A DNA stretch of 64,000 bases from Folioceros fuciformis (lineage: Eukaryota; Anthocerotophyta; Anthocerotopsida; Anthocerotales): NCBI GenBank assembly GCA_049999805.1, contig JBNGIO010005869.1, forward strand, positions 1-64,000, in the 5' to 3' direction. Shown here in pieces: positions 28,614 through 39,860 of this stretch; the stretch's first letter is position 1, and each line of letters begins with the position of its first letter. A program made the translations under genes and the position numbers. A model generated the notes under the pieces. It was not told the DNA's origin, made no database searches, and saw only the letters and a list, made by a program, of their open reading frames with translations.

Positions 28614-31556
28614 TCAAGAAGATTTTTCCTCCACAAGGGGCTTGATGAGCTCCAGGATCTGAATCACCTCTGCCATGGAAGGTCTGTGGGAGGGGATTTG
28701 GGAGGTGCAGATGAGCCCAAGTTTGATCAGTGGCAGCACCTCGTCCTCGGCGTAGTAGTAGAGATCTGGGTCCACGCACACCAGAGCCCTACCTTCATCA
28801 AGCAGGCCACGGATGTAGTCACACAACACGACCACGTCGTCCTCCATGTATTCCACAGGCCGCCTGCCTGTCACCAGCTCCAGGAGCAGCACTCCGAAGC
28901 CATACACGTCGCATTTCTCGTTGATCCTCAGGCTCTGGCAGGCAAACTCGGGAGCCATATAGCCCAGGGAGCTCTGGAACTTGCTGCTCATGACATAGCT
29001 GTCCAGCATGGGGAGCAGCTTGGCCAGCCCGAAGTCCGACACCCGGGGCTCGTTGTCCTCTCCCAGGAGGATGTTGCTGGACTTGACATCGTAGTGGATG
29101 AGCTGGGGCCGGCAGCCGTGATGGAGATGGGCCAGCCCTAGAGCCGTGCCCATGGCAATCCTGAACCTGCCGGGCCAGTCCAGAACGGGCTCACCGGGGG
29201 CTCTCTCGTGCAGCCTGGTGTAGAGGTTGCCGGACGGGACGTAGTCGTAGATGAGCAGCTGCAGCTGCTTGCTCCAGTAGTATCCTCTGAGAGCCACCAG
29301 GTGTTGGTGCCTGATCTTTCCCAACTGCTGCACCTCCTTCTCGAACTCCTCCTGAGACTTCACCAAGCTGGCGACCACCAGCTTCTTCACAGCCACCGTC
29401 TGGCCGTCCGGTAGGGTCGCCCGGAACACGGTCCCGAATGCCCCACGCCCAATTTCACAGTCCTTATTGATGAGGCCCCGCACAGCAGACATCCAGGCAT
29501 CGGTTTTGCGAGCCTCTCCCTTTCTAGGGAACATCACCAGCTTCCCCATAGTCAGATCCGGGCTCTCAGACTCCGTAGCGCTGTCCACCGTGAGCACATC
29601 CGACCGGTTTCGTGTGTGTGCATGAATGTTGCACAGCGTCACCACCACCACTCCAGCGGCCACCGCCGCTGCTATAGAAATGGCAAACGTAGCAGAGACA
29701 CTGAAAGCTCTAGTCCGCTGGACACGCGCTGGTGCAGCAGCTGGAGACAACAGGGAACACGAAACATTGATAGCCCTGCCACACAGCCTTGTGTTACCGC
29801 TGTAGTCGCAGCTGATGTTGGCAGGTAATTCAGGGATGGGTCCTTCCAGCTGATTGTTGGAGAGGTTGATCGTCTCCAGCTTGGTGAGATTCACAAGCTC
29901 TAAGGGGATATCACCCGACAGCTCGTTGTAAGAAAGGTCCAGGAACTCTAGATTGGTGACATTCCCAATCGCTCCAGGAATTTCCCCGGACAAACTGTTG
30001 ACAGACAAATCCAACCTCTGAAGCGCCGCGCAACCTCCCAGCTCCGTCGGGATGGACCCAGTAAGGACATTGTCACGGAGCGTCAGGACGAGAAGCTTAT
30101 TGCCCTGGAACAAGCTCCCAGGGATGCTCCCATTCAACGAGTTGTTACTCAGGTCCAGGGACTGCAAAGCAGAAATGCTCCCAAACTCGGAAGGAATTGG
30201 AGACGAGAAAAGGTTCCCTGACAAGCTCAAAGTCTGAAGAAGAGCGCAGTTCCCGATCTGGGGTGGCACGCTGCCCGTGAGGAAATTGGCAGACACATCC
30301 AGCACCCGCAGAGACCTGCAGTCCCCCACGGACAAGCTCCTGGACAGCAAATTGTGGGAGAGGTTGAGCACCTGCAGATTTGATGTGACCAAATCGGGCG
30401 GGATAGGCCCAGTGAAACTATTGCTGCTTAAGTCCACCTGCGTCAAGGACAAACTGGCCAGAGAAGTCGGAATGCTCCCCGTGAAGCGGTTCCCTGAAAG
30501 CGACAACGTCTGCAGCGAATGGAGCAGGCCAATCCCGGAAGGAATGGGTCCAGACAGCATGTTCCCGGCCAGGTCCAACGTGGTGAGTCGCGTCAAGCTC
30601 CCTATCCAAAGCGGCAAGTTGCCTTCAAACACATTTCCCCGTAAAGCCAGCAGCTGCAGCAGGGACAGGGTAGTGAGGTCCGGAATGGCCCCCCCCAGCG
30701 AGTTGAAACTCACATCCAGGACCTGTAGGTTGACAAGGTTCCCCAACCCCGCCGGCAGCGCGCCATCCAGATGATTCCCTCCCAACCAGAGCTCCTTCAG
30801 ATTGCGCAACGACCCCACCCCTTCCGGAACAGTCCCATAAAGCTGGTTGCCAGTCAAGTCCGCCACCACCAGCTCCCCCAGCTGCCCAATCTGATCCGTC
30901 AAGTTCCCCGCAATGTTGTTCCCGGAGAAGTTGAAGGCGGAGAGCATCGAGCAGGAGTACAGAGAAGCCGGAATTGTGCCCAACACCTGGTTGTGCGCCA
31001 CGGACAAAAAGCGCAGGTCCAGATTGCTGCTGAACACCCCCGCGGGCAGCTGCCCTGAGAAGGAGTTGTAGGACAAATCCAGGAACTGCAGGCTCCCGTT
31101 CCCGAAGAACGCGGGAATGGGGCCCGACATGTAGTTGTAGCTCACGTTGACGATCTGCAGGGTGGGAATGGCGGCCACCAGGTCTGGAAACTTCCCCGAG
31201 AAGTTGTTGCGCGACAGGGAGAGCGTCCGCAGACCCACAAGGTCGGCGATGTGCGGCCCCAGCGGGCCCGCGAGACCCAGGCCATCGAGGCGCAGCTCCG
31301 ACACCATCCCGGAGCCCGCGTCGCACACCACACCGGTCCACCCGCACGGCGTGTCGTCCATCTGGTTCCAGGAGCTGAGCGCCGAGGAGTCCGTGAGGCC
31401 CGCCCTGAACACCAGCAACGACAGCACTTCGACGTAGGACACATTGTTGCCCGCTGTCACTGCCCCTTCCCCCACGCCCTCCTCCAGCAGCACCACCAGC
31501 GCTAGCACCACCAGCATTGCCCACCCCCTTCCTCCACACATCTCCCGCACCCTCAT
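28614..31556 (-). CDS. LRR receptor-like kinase, PXC2-like, intronless
   Basis: 980 aa from the ATG at 31556, chosen because it gives a signal peptide (MRVREMCGGRGWAMLVVLAL); an upstream in-frame ATG at 31703 would add 49 Gly-rich residues. An LRR N-terminal cap with SSWN and PCGWTGVVCD is followed by about 20 plant LRRs of the L-x-x-L-x-L-x-x-N-x-(L/F)-x-G-x-(I/L)-P type. The membrane span is around FAISIAAAVAAGVVVVTL. In the kinase domain I see GRGAFGTVF, VAVKKL, SDFGLAKLL, MAPEFACQ and RPVEYMEDDVVVLCDY. The last block, with KSQEEFEKE, is characteristic of the PXC2 group. The catalytic loop reads HYDVKSSN: the Asp is kept but HRD Arg is Tyr, so it is a non-RD kinase. Plasma-membrane receptor, ligand unknown. 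Confidence 0.93.
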   Translation of the reverse strand: MRVREMCGGRGWAMLVVLALVVLLEEGVGEGAVTAGNNVSYVEVLSLLVFRAGLTDSSALSSWNQMDDTPCGWTGVVCDAGSGMVSELRLDGLGLAGPLGPHIADLVGLRTLSLSRNNFSGKFPDLVAAIPTLQIVNVSYNYMSGPIPAFFGNGSLQFLDLSYNSFSGQLPAGVFSSNLDLRFLSVAHNQVLGTIPASLYSCSMLSAFNFSGNNIAGNLTDQIGQLGELVVADLTGNQLYGTVPEGVGSLRNLKELWLGGNHLDGALPAGLGNLVNLQVLDVSFNSLGGAIPDLTTLSLLQLLALRGNVFEGNLPLWIGSLTRLTTLDLAGNMLSGPIPSGIGLLHSLQTLSLSGNRFTGSIPTSLASLSLTQVDLSSNSFTGPIPPDLVTSNLQVLNLSHNLLSRSLSVGDCRSLRVLDVSANFLTGSVPPQIGNCALLQTLSLSGNLFSSPIPSEFGSISALQSLDLSNNSLNGSIPGSLFQGNKLLVLTLRDNVLTGSIPTELGGCAALQRLDLSVNSLSGEIPGAIGNVTNLEFLDLSYNELSGDIPLELVNLTKLETINLSNNQLEGPIPELPANISCDYSGNTRLCGRAINVSCSLLSPAAAPARVQRTRAFSVSATFAISIAAAVAAGVVVVTLCNIHAHTRNRSDVLTVDSATESESPDLTMGKLVMFPRKGEARKTDAWMSAVRGLINKDCEIGRGAFGTVFRATLPDGQTVAVKKLVVASLVKSQEEFEKEVQQLGKIRHQHLVALRGYYWSKQLQLLIYDYVPSGNLYTRLHERAPGEPVLDWPGRFRIAMGTALGLAHLHHGCRPQLIHYDVKSSNILLGEDNEPRVSDFGLAKLLPMLDSYVMSSKFQSSLGYMAPEFACQSLRINEKCDVYGFGVLLLELVTGRRPVEYMEDDVVVLCDYIRGLLDEGRALVCVDPDLYYYAEDEVLPLIKLGLICTSQIPSHRPSMAEVIQILELIKPLVEEKSS

Positions 31557-33421
31557 GGCTGCTTCCCGGGCCTGCCAGCCGCAGCCGCCGCCGCCGCCGC
31601 CGCCGTCTGCTCCACACTGGCTCCACCCTACCCGACGCGGCACGGCTGGCGAGGCGTCCCTGCCCGGGCATTGCAACTGCTGCAGCTGCAGGCCATCTTC
31701 CAAGCCCCCAGATGCATCTCCCCGCTCCCCTCCGGTGGCCCCTGCTCCATCTCCTGCACCAAAAGACGCAATGCGAGACTAATAACGATGGCCAGGCAGC
31801 GGGGGGAGGGCGATGAGGGGAACAGGCTGGGGCAGGTGGAAGGGGGAATCAATCGGACTCCTCAATCGCCCCGGGTCGGGTCGGGTCGGGTATGGCCAGG
31901 CAGGGCAGGGGCAAGGCCAGAGCCAGGGCCCCGCCTGTGTGGCGCGACTTGCCCTGACACGGTACAGTCTGCCGCTCTCTCTGCCTCTCCTCCGCCTCTG
32001 CCTCTGCCGCTGGCGACACCAGGGTGGCACTCTGGCAGTGAATGCGAGACACGGGGCTTGCGAGGCCAGACGAGCGAAGAGCGTACCCGAGGGCCGATTC
32101 TCGAGAGCTGTTGCACGGCCCGGCTGCCTGGGCCTGCCCGGCGACGCTGGAGCGTCGGGACGTCGGCGCCTTCATCGAGATGCCTGCCCGAGCGTTGCTG
32201 TCAGAAGCAGCCCCAGCTTTCAATTTTTGCAGCCAAGCTGGCTCTTTGTCAGTCACCAATAATACTAACTTAAATTCCCAAAACGCAAACCTACCTTTTT
32301 CCAGGTCCACAGCCCTTATCTTATAGCTTCCTACTGGTAGATACATATGTACAGTCTCACGTATGCATGTACGTACTCACTTTATGTATGGACGTCCCTT
32401 AGGGCCCTAGGGCCCTAAGCGGCCTAGCCCCATGGCAACAACTTGCCATTTCTATTACATTGATCAAGCCTACCTTTCAAGGACGATTTACCGCCTCGGA
32501 TGCCAGACTGCTTGTACGGGCAGCCCGAGGTGAAATGCATACAGACCAGCCTACTCATGCTAATACATGTACACTACTAACTTAGTGATGCGGAATCTTA
32601 GAGATTCTGAAATTATTAGTCAATGTGAGTGAGTGATTAATAACATTTTATCTGCCTCGTAGACCATGAAGGAATTGGATCCAGGGATTCCAGGTCCCCA
32701 GGTTACATACATATCAAGGATAATGGTGGGCAGGGAGAAGATGGTGGTTAGCCTAAACTCAGAGAGAATAATAATAGTATGTACTGTACTAGGATGCTTC
32801 TTCCTGACTCCGCTATTTGGTGGGCGCGAGATAGGGACAAACGAATTCGAATGAAGTCAAGTTGCGTCACCTGGTCAAAGAAATTCAGTGAGCTTTCGTC
32901 CTTGGATATCACCTTCCCTACGTAGTCCTCGTGTTTCGGGTCTTTCAACTAAGCGTGTTCTGTGTTAAGACTTTGTTCCAGATTAGTCGGATGTATGACA
33001 GCGAGAAACACGTCTCGGGGCTACGGAACTTGGATCCTGATTACCCAGAATGGGTTTGATGATTATTCCACGATCACCTTGCACGCTTCCCTTGCACGCT
33101 TCACTGGACCCGAAAGGCTGCAGCAGTGGGAACTGGTGCTGTGTGTCAGGTTTCGTAGTTTGTGATAATGAAGACGTGCGCACATAATACCACCGACTCA
33201 AGCTTCTGTTGAGCTGTCGTCCTCTGTTTTATACGACGTGACTAGTCACTGCTCGGACACTCATCGCCGCCTGCGCGGATCCCCGAAACGTCGAACACAA
33301 GCTGCGTCCGGCAGAACTCTTGCTCAGCACGGAGGGGCCAACATCATTTTTACGTACCAGCTTTACCTGCAAGGGTGGTCCCGTCTGGATACAGAGGGTG
33401 TGTTGTACTGTATGTAGCTCT
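31557..33421. other. intergenic between receptor kinase and PPR gene
   Basis: Upstream part is GC-rich and presumably promoter and 5' UTR of the receptor kinase gene, with GGGTC repeats near 31872. From about 32200 it is ordinary non-coding DNA. Holds one perfect palindrome (separate entry). No gene supported. Confidence 0.5.
32398..32419. repeat. perfect 22-bp palindrome
   Basis: CTTAGGGCCCT followed immediately by its reverse complement, with no spacer. Confidence 0.9.
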
Positions 33422-35663
33422 TTAGACCGTGGCGGCAGCACATACCGCCCTACGTTGTTCTGCAGAAGCAACCCTTCCCTTTTTTTGAAGGGCGGCCACC
33501 AGGCTGGACTCTGCTGAGTCGTTGGGAGAAAGACCCCTTGCTTTTAGCTCCTCGAACAGCTCCAGTGCTTTGGCGACTCGGTTGTGCTTCAGGAGACCCT
33601 CGATAATCACAGAGTACGCTACCACATGTGACTCTAACTTGTCTTTAACAGCTTCAAAAACCTGCAAAGCCTGAGCGAACTTGTCCACCCTACAAAGGCC
33701 GGTGATGACTGTGCTGTGGGTGATGATGTCTGCAGGTATTCCCTTCGATAGCATTTCGTGGTAGACATCCATTACCTCTCCTATTTCCCCCTGCTTTGCA
33801 AGTCCGTCCAGGAGGGCATTGTAGGAGACTGTGTTAGGGCCTTGGCCCTTCCTCTCCATCTCATGGAACAACCTCACGGCTTCACCTACACGACCAGCCT
33901 TGCAGAGGCCACCAAGAACTGTGTTGAGAGTCACCAGGTTAGGAATCCACCCTCTGGATTCCATTTCTTGGACGAGAGTAAAGCAGTGTTGCATTCGTCC
34001 TGACCTTGCAAGCCCCCAAATGAGCGTGTTATATGCATTGACGTTCGGCTGCACTCCCTTGTACCTCATTTCCTCGAACAGCCGCCAAGCATCATCCACT
34101 CTGCCAGCCTTGAAAAAGGCATCGATAAGAGAGGTGAAGGATATGACATTAGCAGCAAGCCCTTGTGCTTCCATCTGGCCCAAAAGCCTCCGAGCTTTAT
34201 CGACCTGACCTGCCTTGCCTAGAGAGTCTATCACGATGTTGTATGTGACCACATCTGGAGTCACCTTTGCAGTAGACATTTCATCAAAAAGCTTGGTCAC
34301 GTCTTCAACATCCTCTGACCTTCTGCAGGCATCCATTATGGAGTTGTATGTGATAACATCCGGGACAAGACCCTGCTGCTTCATTGCTGCGAAAAGCTGC
34401 CTGGCTTTCACCAAATCACGGGCCCTGCCAAGCCCATCGATGACGGTATTGAAGGCCACTACGTCTGGGGGAAAGTCTTCAGATGCTTGCATCTTTTCGA
34501 ATAGTTCATAACCCATGTCCACTTTCCCTGCCTTCATCAAGCCATTTATGAGACTGTTGTACAGCAGGCGATCGGGTTTCACATGGCACTCCTCCTCCAT
34601 TTCCTTGAATATTCCATATGCCTCCTCAAACTGTGACACAGCAGCTGCGGATTGAATGAGTACAGAATAGATCGCAGCGTCAGGGATAATCCCTTGTTCT
34701 ATCATGCCCTTGAGCAAGTTACGGACTTCAACAAACCGCCCAGACTTGCCAAGACTTGCGATGAGACTTCTGTACGTGTAGGCGTCCGGCTTATGGCCTG
34801 CCTGAAGCATTTCCTGGAAAATGGTATGCGCACCTGTGTCATCGCCACCTCGTACTAGTATGGCAAGGAGACAGTTGTAGCAAAAAACATCAGGTTTGCA
34901 ACCAGCTTCCTTCATTCTCCGAAAGGCAGCCAAGGCAGCTCCAGGCTTCTTTACACGCCCATATGCTTGCATGGCGATAGTGAAAGCTACCACATCTAAT
35001 TTGCAACCTGCTTGTTGAGCTTCATCCAGGACTTGTTCCATCTCTTCGACGCATTGGGCTTCTGCAAGCATCTTGATCATAAAATTGTAGGTGGCCCAGT
35101 TGTACCTAAAACCACTTTCCCTTCCCAGCCATCTGAAAAAGCTGTGAGCTCGACTGATGTCGACCTTCAGCAGCTGCCTGAGCACCTCACGGATCTGGTA
35201 AGGCTTCAACCTCAACTGTAACTTGGTCAGCTCATTTTCTGTCAAGGGTCCCCAGCTATCAAGCCGACAAACCACATTAACCACACTTGATATCTTGGCG
35301 TCCACATTTCGCGGCGGAGTCTCTACGCCCTGGCTAACACCTTCGACGCTGGTGCCGGCTGAACCTTCTGAGGATGCATCCATTTGCGTCTTCTGCTTCT
35401 GCTTTTGCTTGCGGGATGTGATAGAGTAGCACCTCACAAACGACAAGCTACCAGATGACGGCCGGAACCAAAACAAATCCTGTAGAGGCAAGGAAAAAAT
35501 TGTTTCAAACTGGGAAATGGGGGAGTCGTGACACAACGCGAAGCACAATCAAAAGTACCTGACAAATTGCTGAAGGGCACTCAACACCACCGAGGCGCGC
35601 CACCTCGTGAGCACAGTAAACACGCCAGCGTGACCTTAGTCCACATAGACTGAAGCCTCGCAT
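33422..35663 (-). CDS. P-class pentatricopeptide repeat protein, probably mitochondrial
   Basis: Two exons: 35559-35663 and 33422-35479, with a 79-nt intron; 719 aa. The intron removes a false in-frame start; its acceptor TTTTCCTTGCCTCTACAG is strong and exon 1 gives MRGFSLCGLRSRWRVYCAHE, an Arg-rich, acid-poor presequence typical of organelle import. About 15 PPR motifs run from roughly residue 120 to near the C-terminus, each of about 35 residues with boundaries like CKPDVFCYNCLL and LVPDVITYNSIM. There is no E, DYW or SMR domain, so it is a P-class RNA-binding protein expected to act in organelle RNA processing, stability or translation. Target unknown. Confidence 0.92.
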
Positions 35664-36360
35664 GTTGCAACTCAGACTTGTCGCACCCTCAATGTCAGAG
35701 CAAGGCAGTGGGATCGCCCATTCAGTAGGTTTGCAAACGGTCTCTCTTTCATCCTCTCCACCTTAGCACATCAACAAGCCAAAACTAGTTGGTTGCTCGG
35801 ACCGGCGTCCTGCAGAAGCGTCGTGCGCTCTTGCTCTGCGCAGTGTGTACGCTTTCGAAGTACACAGCGCAGCCATCCTCGTAGATCTGACCTTCGTTAG
35901 CCTATAATAATTCTTTGCTTCCCTCGATTGCTCGAGACCGATGCCTTCTGGCCGGATGCCGAAGTCCAGAACACGATGCGATGCTGATTGGCGGTAGACA
36001 CATATCCATCACCACGACGCTTTGTTATGTTCTCTGTAGACAAACGTCGGTACTACCAATTTGTGCTCGGAGACAGACATCTTTCGCTAAGGGCGAGAGA
36101 ATGAGATTGATTTATATACACACAACATTGTAGAGATGGCGACTCTCTAGGGCCCCAACAAGATATAATGTACAAAACTGTTCGCGTCCGAATGTCGGCG
36201 CGAAACGTACCCCTACAACAACCCGTCCCCCACTTTCAGATGGTTCTGCCCTCAGGTCCAAAGTCACCGAAATCACTCACGCTTTTCATGTTCGTAGCAG
36301 GGGAAGACACCACATCATGTGCCCAAATTTGAGTGGGACCAAGTATTTTCTCAGGCTTTT
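35664..36360. other. intergenic between PPR and phosphatase genes
   Basis: Promoter side of the PPR gene and 3' side of the phosphatase gene. Nothing else seen. Confidence 0.5.
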
Positions 36361-38499
36361 TCACAGTTCTAAGTTGGACTCCTCCTTGGTGGCTGTCAGC
36401 TCATGGGAACCAACCGGAGCGTAAGGCATGCCATCAACAATCTTCTCAGCAGCGTTCTGCCTGTTTTGGGTATAGCAGACCACAGAGATGAGAGCCCCTA
36501 GTATGGTTAGCCCCACCAACCAAGAGGCCTTCCAACTTTCTAACCAACGCCCTCGCTGCTTCTGCGACAGCCCAGAAAAAATCTGCACCATGTCATGAAC
36601 CTTCCCATCATGATTGCCCACATACGAGACGGTGAGTACTTCCCTAGTGGCATGAAGCGTGGCATAACCAAGTTGATCACCTCGAAACATTGACCAGCTG
36701 GGTTGAGGATATATGGGAAACTCTGGATGATCTTCCCTTGGCCTCCATCTTGACTGCCAGTCTTGTCCCCCCATCCCAACAACCAAATGCACTGGGGCCT
36801 GGAGACTCGAGTTTAGCGCCTCCGAGTCGACACAGTTAAACTGCTGCAAAGGGCATGACCTTTCGTACTTGTGGACATGACCCCATAGGGCCAGACTCAC
36901 ATTGTGCTGTACAAGAAGAGGTTCAATATGCTCCAGCATTCTCTCCCTCAGTTTCTCTTCGGGGGAAAAATAGTCAGTTGTGTACATGGGACGGTGACCC
37001 ATGAGTACTATAAACGGCGTCTTCACTCTGTCCACCCTTGCTAGGTCATCGGCAATGAAGGCAAACTGCTCGCTCCCAGGAAGGAAATCCGTCTCAGTCG
37101 ACATGTACAAAAAATGAACCACACCAAAAGAATGAGAGAAGAAGAGATTCTGAGTCGGAGGAGCCGACGTCCCAGTAGACACGGAAGAATTACCAGGCAT
37201 TTGGAACCTTAGGCTGTAAGGTACTCCACACTCACCACCTCCATCTTTGCCATATATATCAGACGCCCAATCAGGCTTCCAAGGTTGGCTGGGCCAATCA
37301 TACTCGTGATTCCCAATACACACGTGATATGGAGCTTGAGCAGAAATGGGCTGGATTCGATGGAAGAATTCGTCCCAAACCCACGCATAGCCTCTCGCAT
37401 AACTTATGTCCCCTATGTGGGCAACGAAGACAGGTGTATCACCTAGCTCAGCAAGCTCTTGCTGCATGAAACTGAGTGTGTTCTCACTCTCTGCTGCCCA
37501 CCAGCGATACGTTGTATAGGGTGCTACAGTCCCCAAGTCTCCAAATATAAGAGCCCTTGTCTCCTGTGCATCGACTTCAGGAGCCACGTAGCTGAACACT
37601 GCACTCCATCCATACTCATCGCTTCCAACCTTGCATAAAATTAGAACACGCAATAGAAAAAAGTTGGCGGCACCATTCGGCAGTCTTTGGGCATGTACAG
37701 AAACAGATTGTCTGAAACCGCTAGGAAACAAAAAGAGATTGGCTCAATCCGCTAGAAAACAGCTAGGCACCACAGACCATACCTGATAGTAGTACCTCTT
37801 TCCACTTCGCAGATTATCCATCACAACATTGTGCAAGTAGCCCGGATCCCTCCATCCCTCAGAGGTGTTTGCCGGCGCGTCGCACATATCCTTCTGAAAG
37901 TAGGTTGAATACTCCGTTTTCCTGACTTTATCTAATTTATTTCTGTCCAATCCAAACCTCACATAGGAATCAACAGCCATCCCTGTAACAAACATGACCT
38001 TCATTTCCCCTACTTGCTTGGAAGTTAAGGAGAGGTGCACTTGAGTAGGCTCGTTATAATTCTTGAAACTTACATCCACACTCGTCGCCAGCCGATTTTC
38101 AGTGGTCGGAAGGGGGTCCTTCTCCGCGTTCAATCTCACTCGAGAATGTTTGGTCACCACGATCTTCCTCCCTCTAAACAACCGAAACTGATAGGGCGCC
38201 CGCAAACTGACGAGGGGCAAGCTTTTGGAACCTGCCCCTGTGGACCAGCTTGCACTGGAGTTGAGCAACACATACCCTATGAAATTCTCGTCCTCTGATT
38301 CAGGCGGAGTGTAGATGCCGAGCCAGTCGTACTCTGAAGGCGATTCCACACCCGACCAAGACACATTAACAGAATCCCCAGAGCTCTCTAGAATGAGAGG
38401 CTCCACAGTGACTGTGACCTCCGCTGCGTCAGCAAGACTCTCCTTGATGATGATTATGATGAGGAGGAAAATGAGAAACTCTGCGACACCAGACGCCAT
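36361..38499 (-). CDS. purple acid phosphatase, PAP2/PAP9-like, with C-terminal membrane anchor
   Basis: Two exons: 37783-38499 and 36361-37629 (phase 0; YYYQ joins VGSDEYGWS); 661 aa, close to the 650-656 aa of Arabidopsis PAP2/PAP9. An N-terminal hydrophobic stretch (FLIFLLIIIII) is followed by an Ig-like N-domain (to about 235) and the metallophosphatase domain. The five metal-binding blocks are visible: IFGDLGT, HIGDISYARGY, CIGNHEYDWP, LMGHRPMY and LWGHVHKYER. A C-terminal hydrophobic segment, ASWLVGLTILGALISVV, followed by a short tail is the feature that sets the PAP2/PAP9 group apart; in Arabidopsis PAP2 it anchors the protein in the outer membranes of chloroplasts and mitochondria. 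I infer the same here, though the N-terminal signal-like stretch leaves targeting open. Confidence 0.93.
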
Positions 38500-39806
38500 C
38501 CCTGAAACAGAAGATGCTCATGCTTGAGTCACAACATCCAACAGGCTACAGAACTGTCACCACGTTGCATCCAACACCACACACAAGACACAGCTTTCCG
38601 GCATTCTAGCTATAGCGGAAGAGGTTCATACTTAGAGACGAATTGCCTCAGCAAGACAAACAAGCATCAGCCATGGCTCTCTCCAACACAAGAGGAAGCA
38701 AACCCTTCGCTACACGACCCTAAATAGGAGTCTCGCAAGGAGGTAGAGACGTATCGGATCAGACATGTGGTTCTCGGCAGGAGGTGGCCGAGTAGCCCGT
38801 GCGAACCTCATCTCGATCCCGCAGAATATGCTGCCAGGTTTCTGAACCCCTAGATTACTATCACGATAGAATGGAAAACGGGAAGCATGAAAACAAATGG
38901 CGCGGGCAGTCGTTGAGGTAGCGTGCGGTCGCAAGACCGACACCTGCACCTCTGCCAGCATCCGCAGGAATCGAGAGCAGTACATTCTGCAGCGTCCTCT
39001 TCAAACAAGACCCCACTCACATTCCACATGCAAGCATGCAGCAGTTCTGAGCTGAGCTGAGCTGAGACAACCTTGCTCAGATTGTCACTTACCATATCGC
39101 ATGCCAAGCGCCGGCCGGAGTCGGATAGCGGCGCCCTTGTCGGGCCACTGCCGCGCAGCCATTGCCGTTGTGGAGATCCGCATCACATCCGACCTGCCGG
39201 AGCTTACTGTATTAAAACGTGAAAACTTAAACAAGACAATCATATGTACACTATTCCCCTCCTCAATTCAGGTGGTGCTGTTGTCGATTCGCTGATCCAG
39301 TTACGCCTCTGTGCTGTCCTCAGGGATGTTGGCACGCAACCCCTGAACTGCTAGTTCATTAATCGTTTAATGGTGCTAGGATTCCTACGCATTTATCACT
39401 CAAGTCCTCGAAGTTGGACTCTCTCGGAGTGTGGAGAGTCCGACTTCAGAAGTCTCGCACCTACCTTTACCGTGTCCAGCTGTCGTGACAGGGTTTGGCC
39501 ACGAAACCCTAAGCCTCGCCGACCGATGAAGGAAGGAGGGAAGGAAGGAAGGAGCCACACGACACAACGCAAGCAGGCAAAATTACTTCCATTTTTGTTA
39601 TGAAGTTGAGCACACCACCGCCTCTCGGCAATTGACCAGGCAAGCGTAGTATGCTATCCATGCACAGTCGGGCGGGTGGTACGGAGCACTAGTTTGGCGA
39701 TGGAGGCTACAGGGATCTAAGGTTAACATTTTTGAGCACACATTGGGTTGCTTGTTTTGTTTCTTTGTTTCTGACAATGTGATAGATGGCAGGAAGCTAG
39801 GTGTAG
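38500..39806. other. intergenic upstream of phosphatase gene
   Basis: Small features only: a GAGCTGAGCTGAGCTGA run near 39050 and a GGAA-rich run near 39533-39552. No gene supported. Confidence 0.5.
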
Positions 39807-39860
39807 ACAGTAGACGATAACAATGTCGGCAGATGCAAGAGGAGGAAGGAAGAATGAGAG

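Noticed and set aside
28686-29141. plus-strand ORFs opposite the kinase domain
   Set aside because: Antisense shadows of conserved kinase codons; no independent motif.
30625-31671. 348-codon minus-strand ORF in another frame of the LRR kinase
   Set aside because: Overlaps the LRR ectodomain in an alternative frame with Arg/Gly-rich composition; a GC-bias shadow.
33422-35548. PPR start at 35548
   Set aside because: The first codons are intron; splicing at 35480-35558 gives a better presequence and a strong acceptor.
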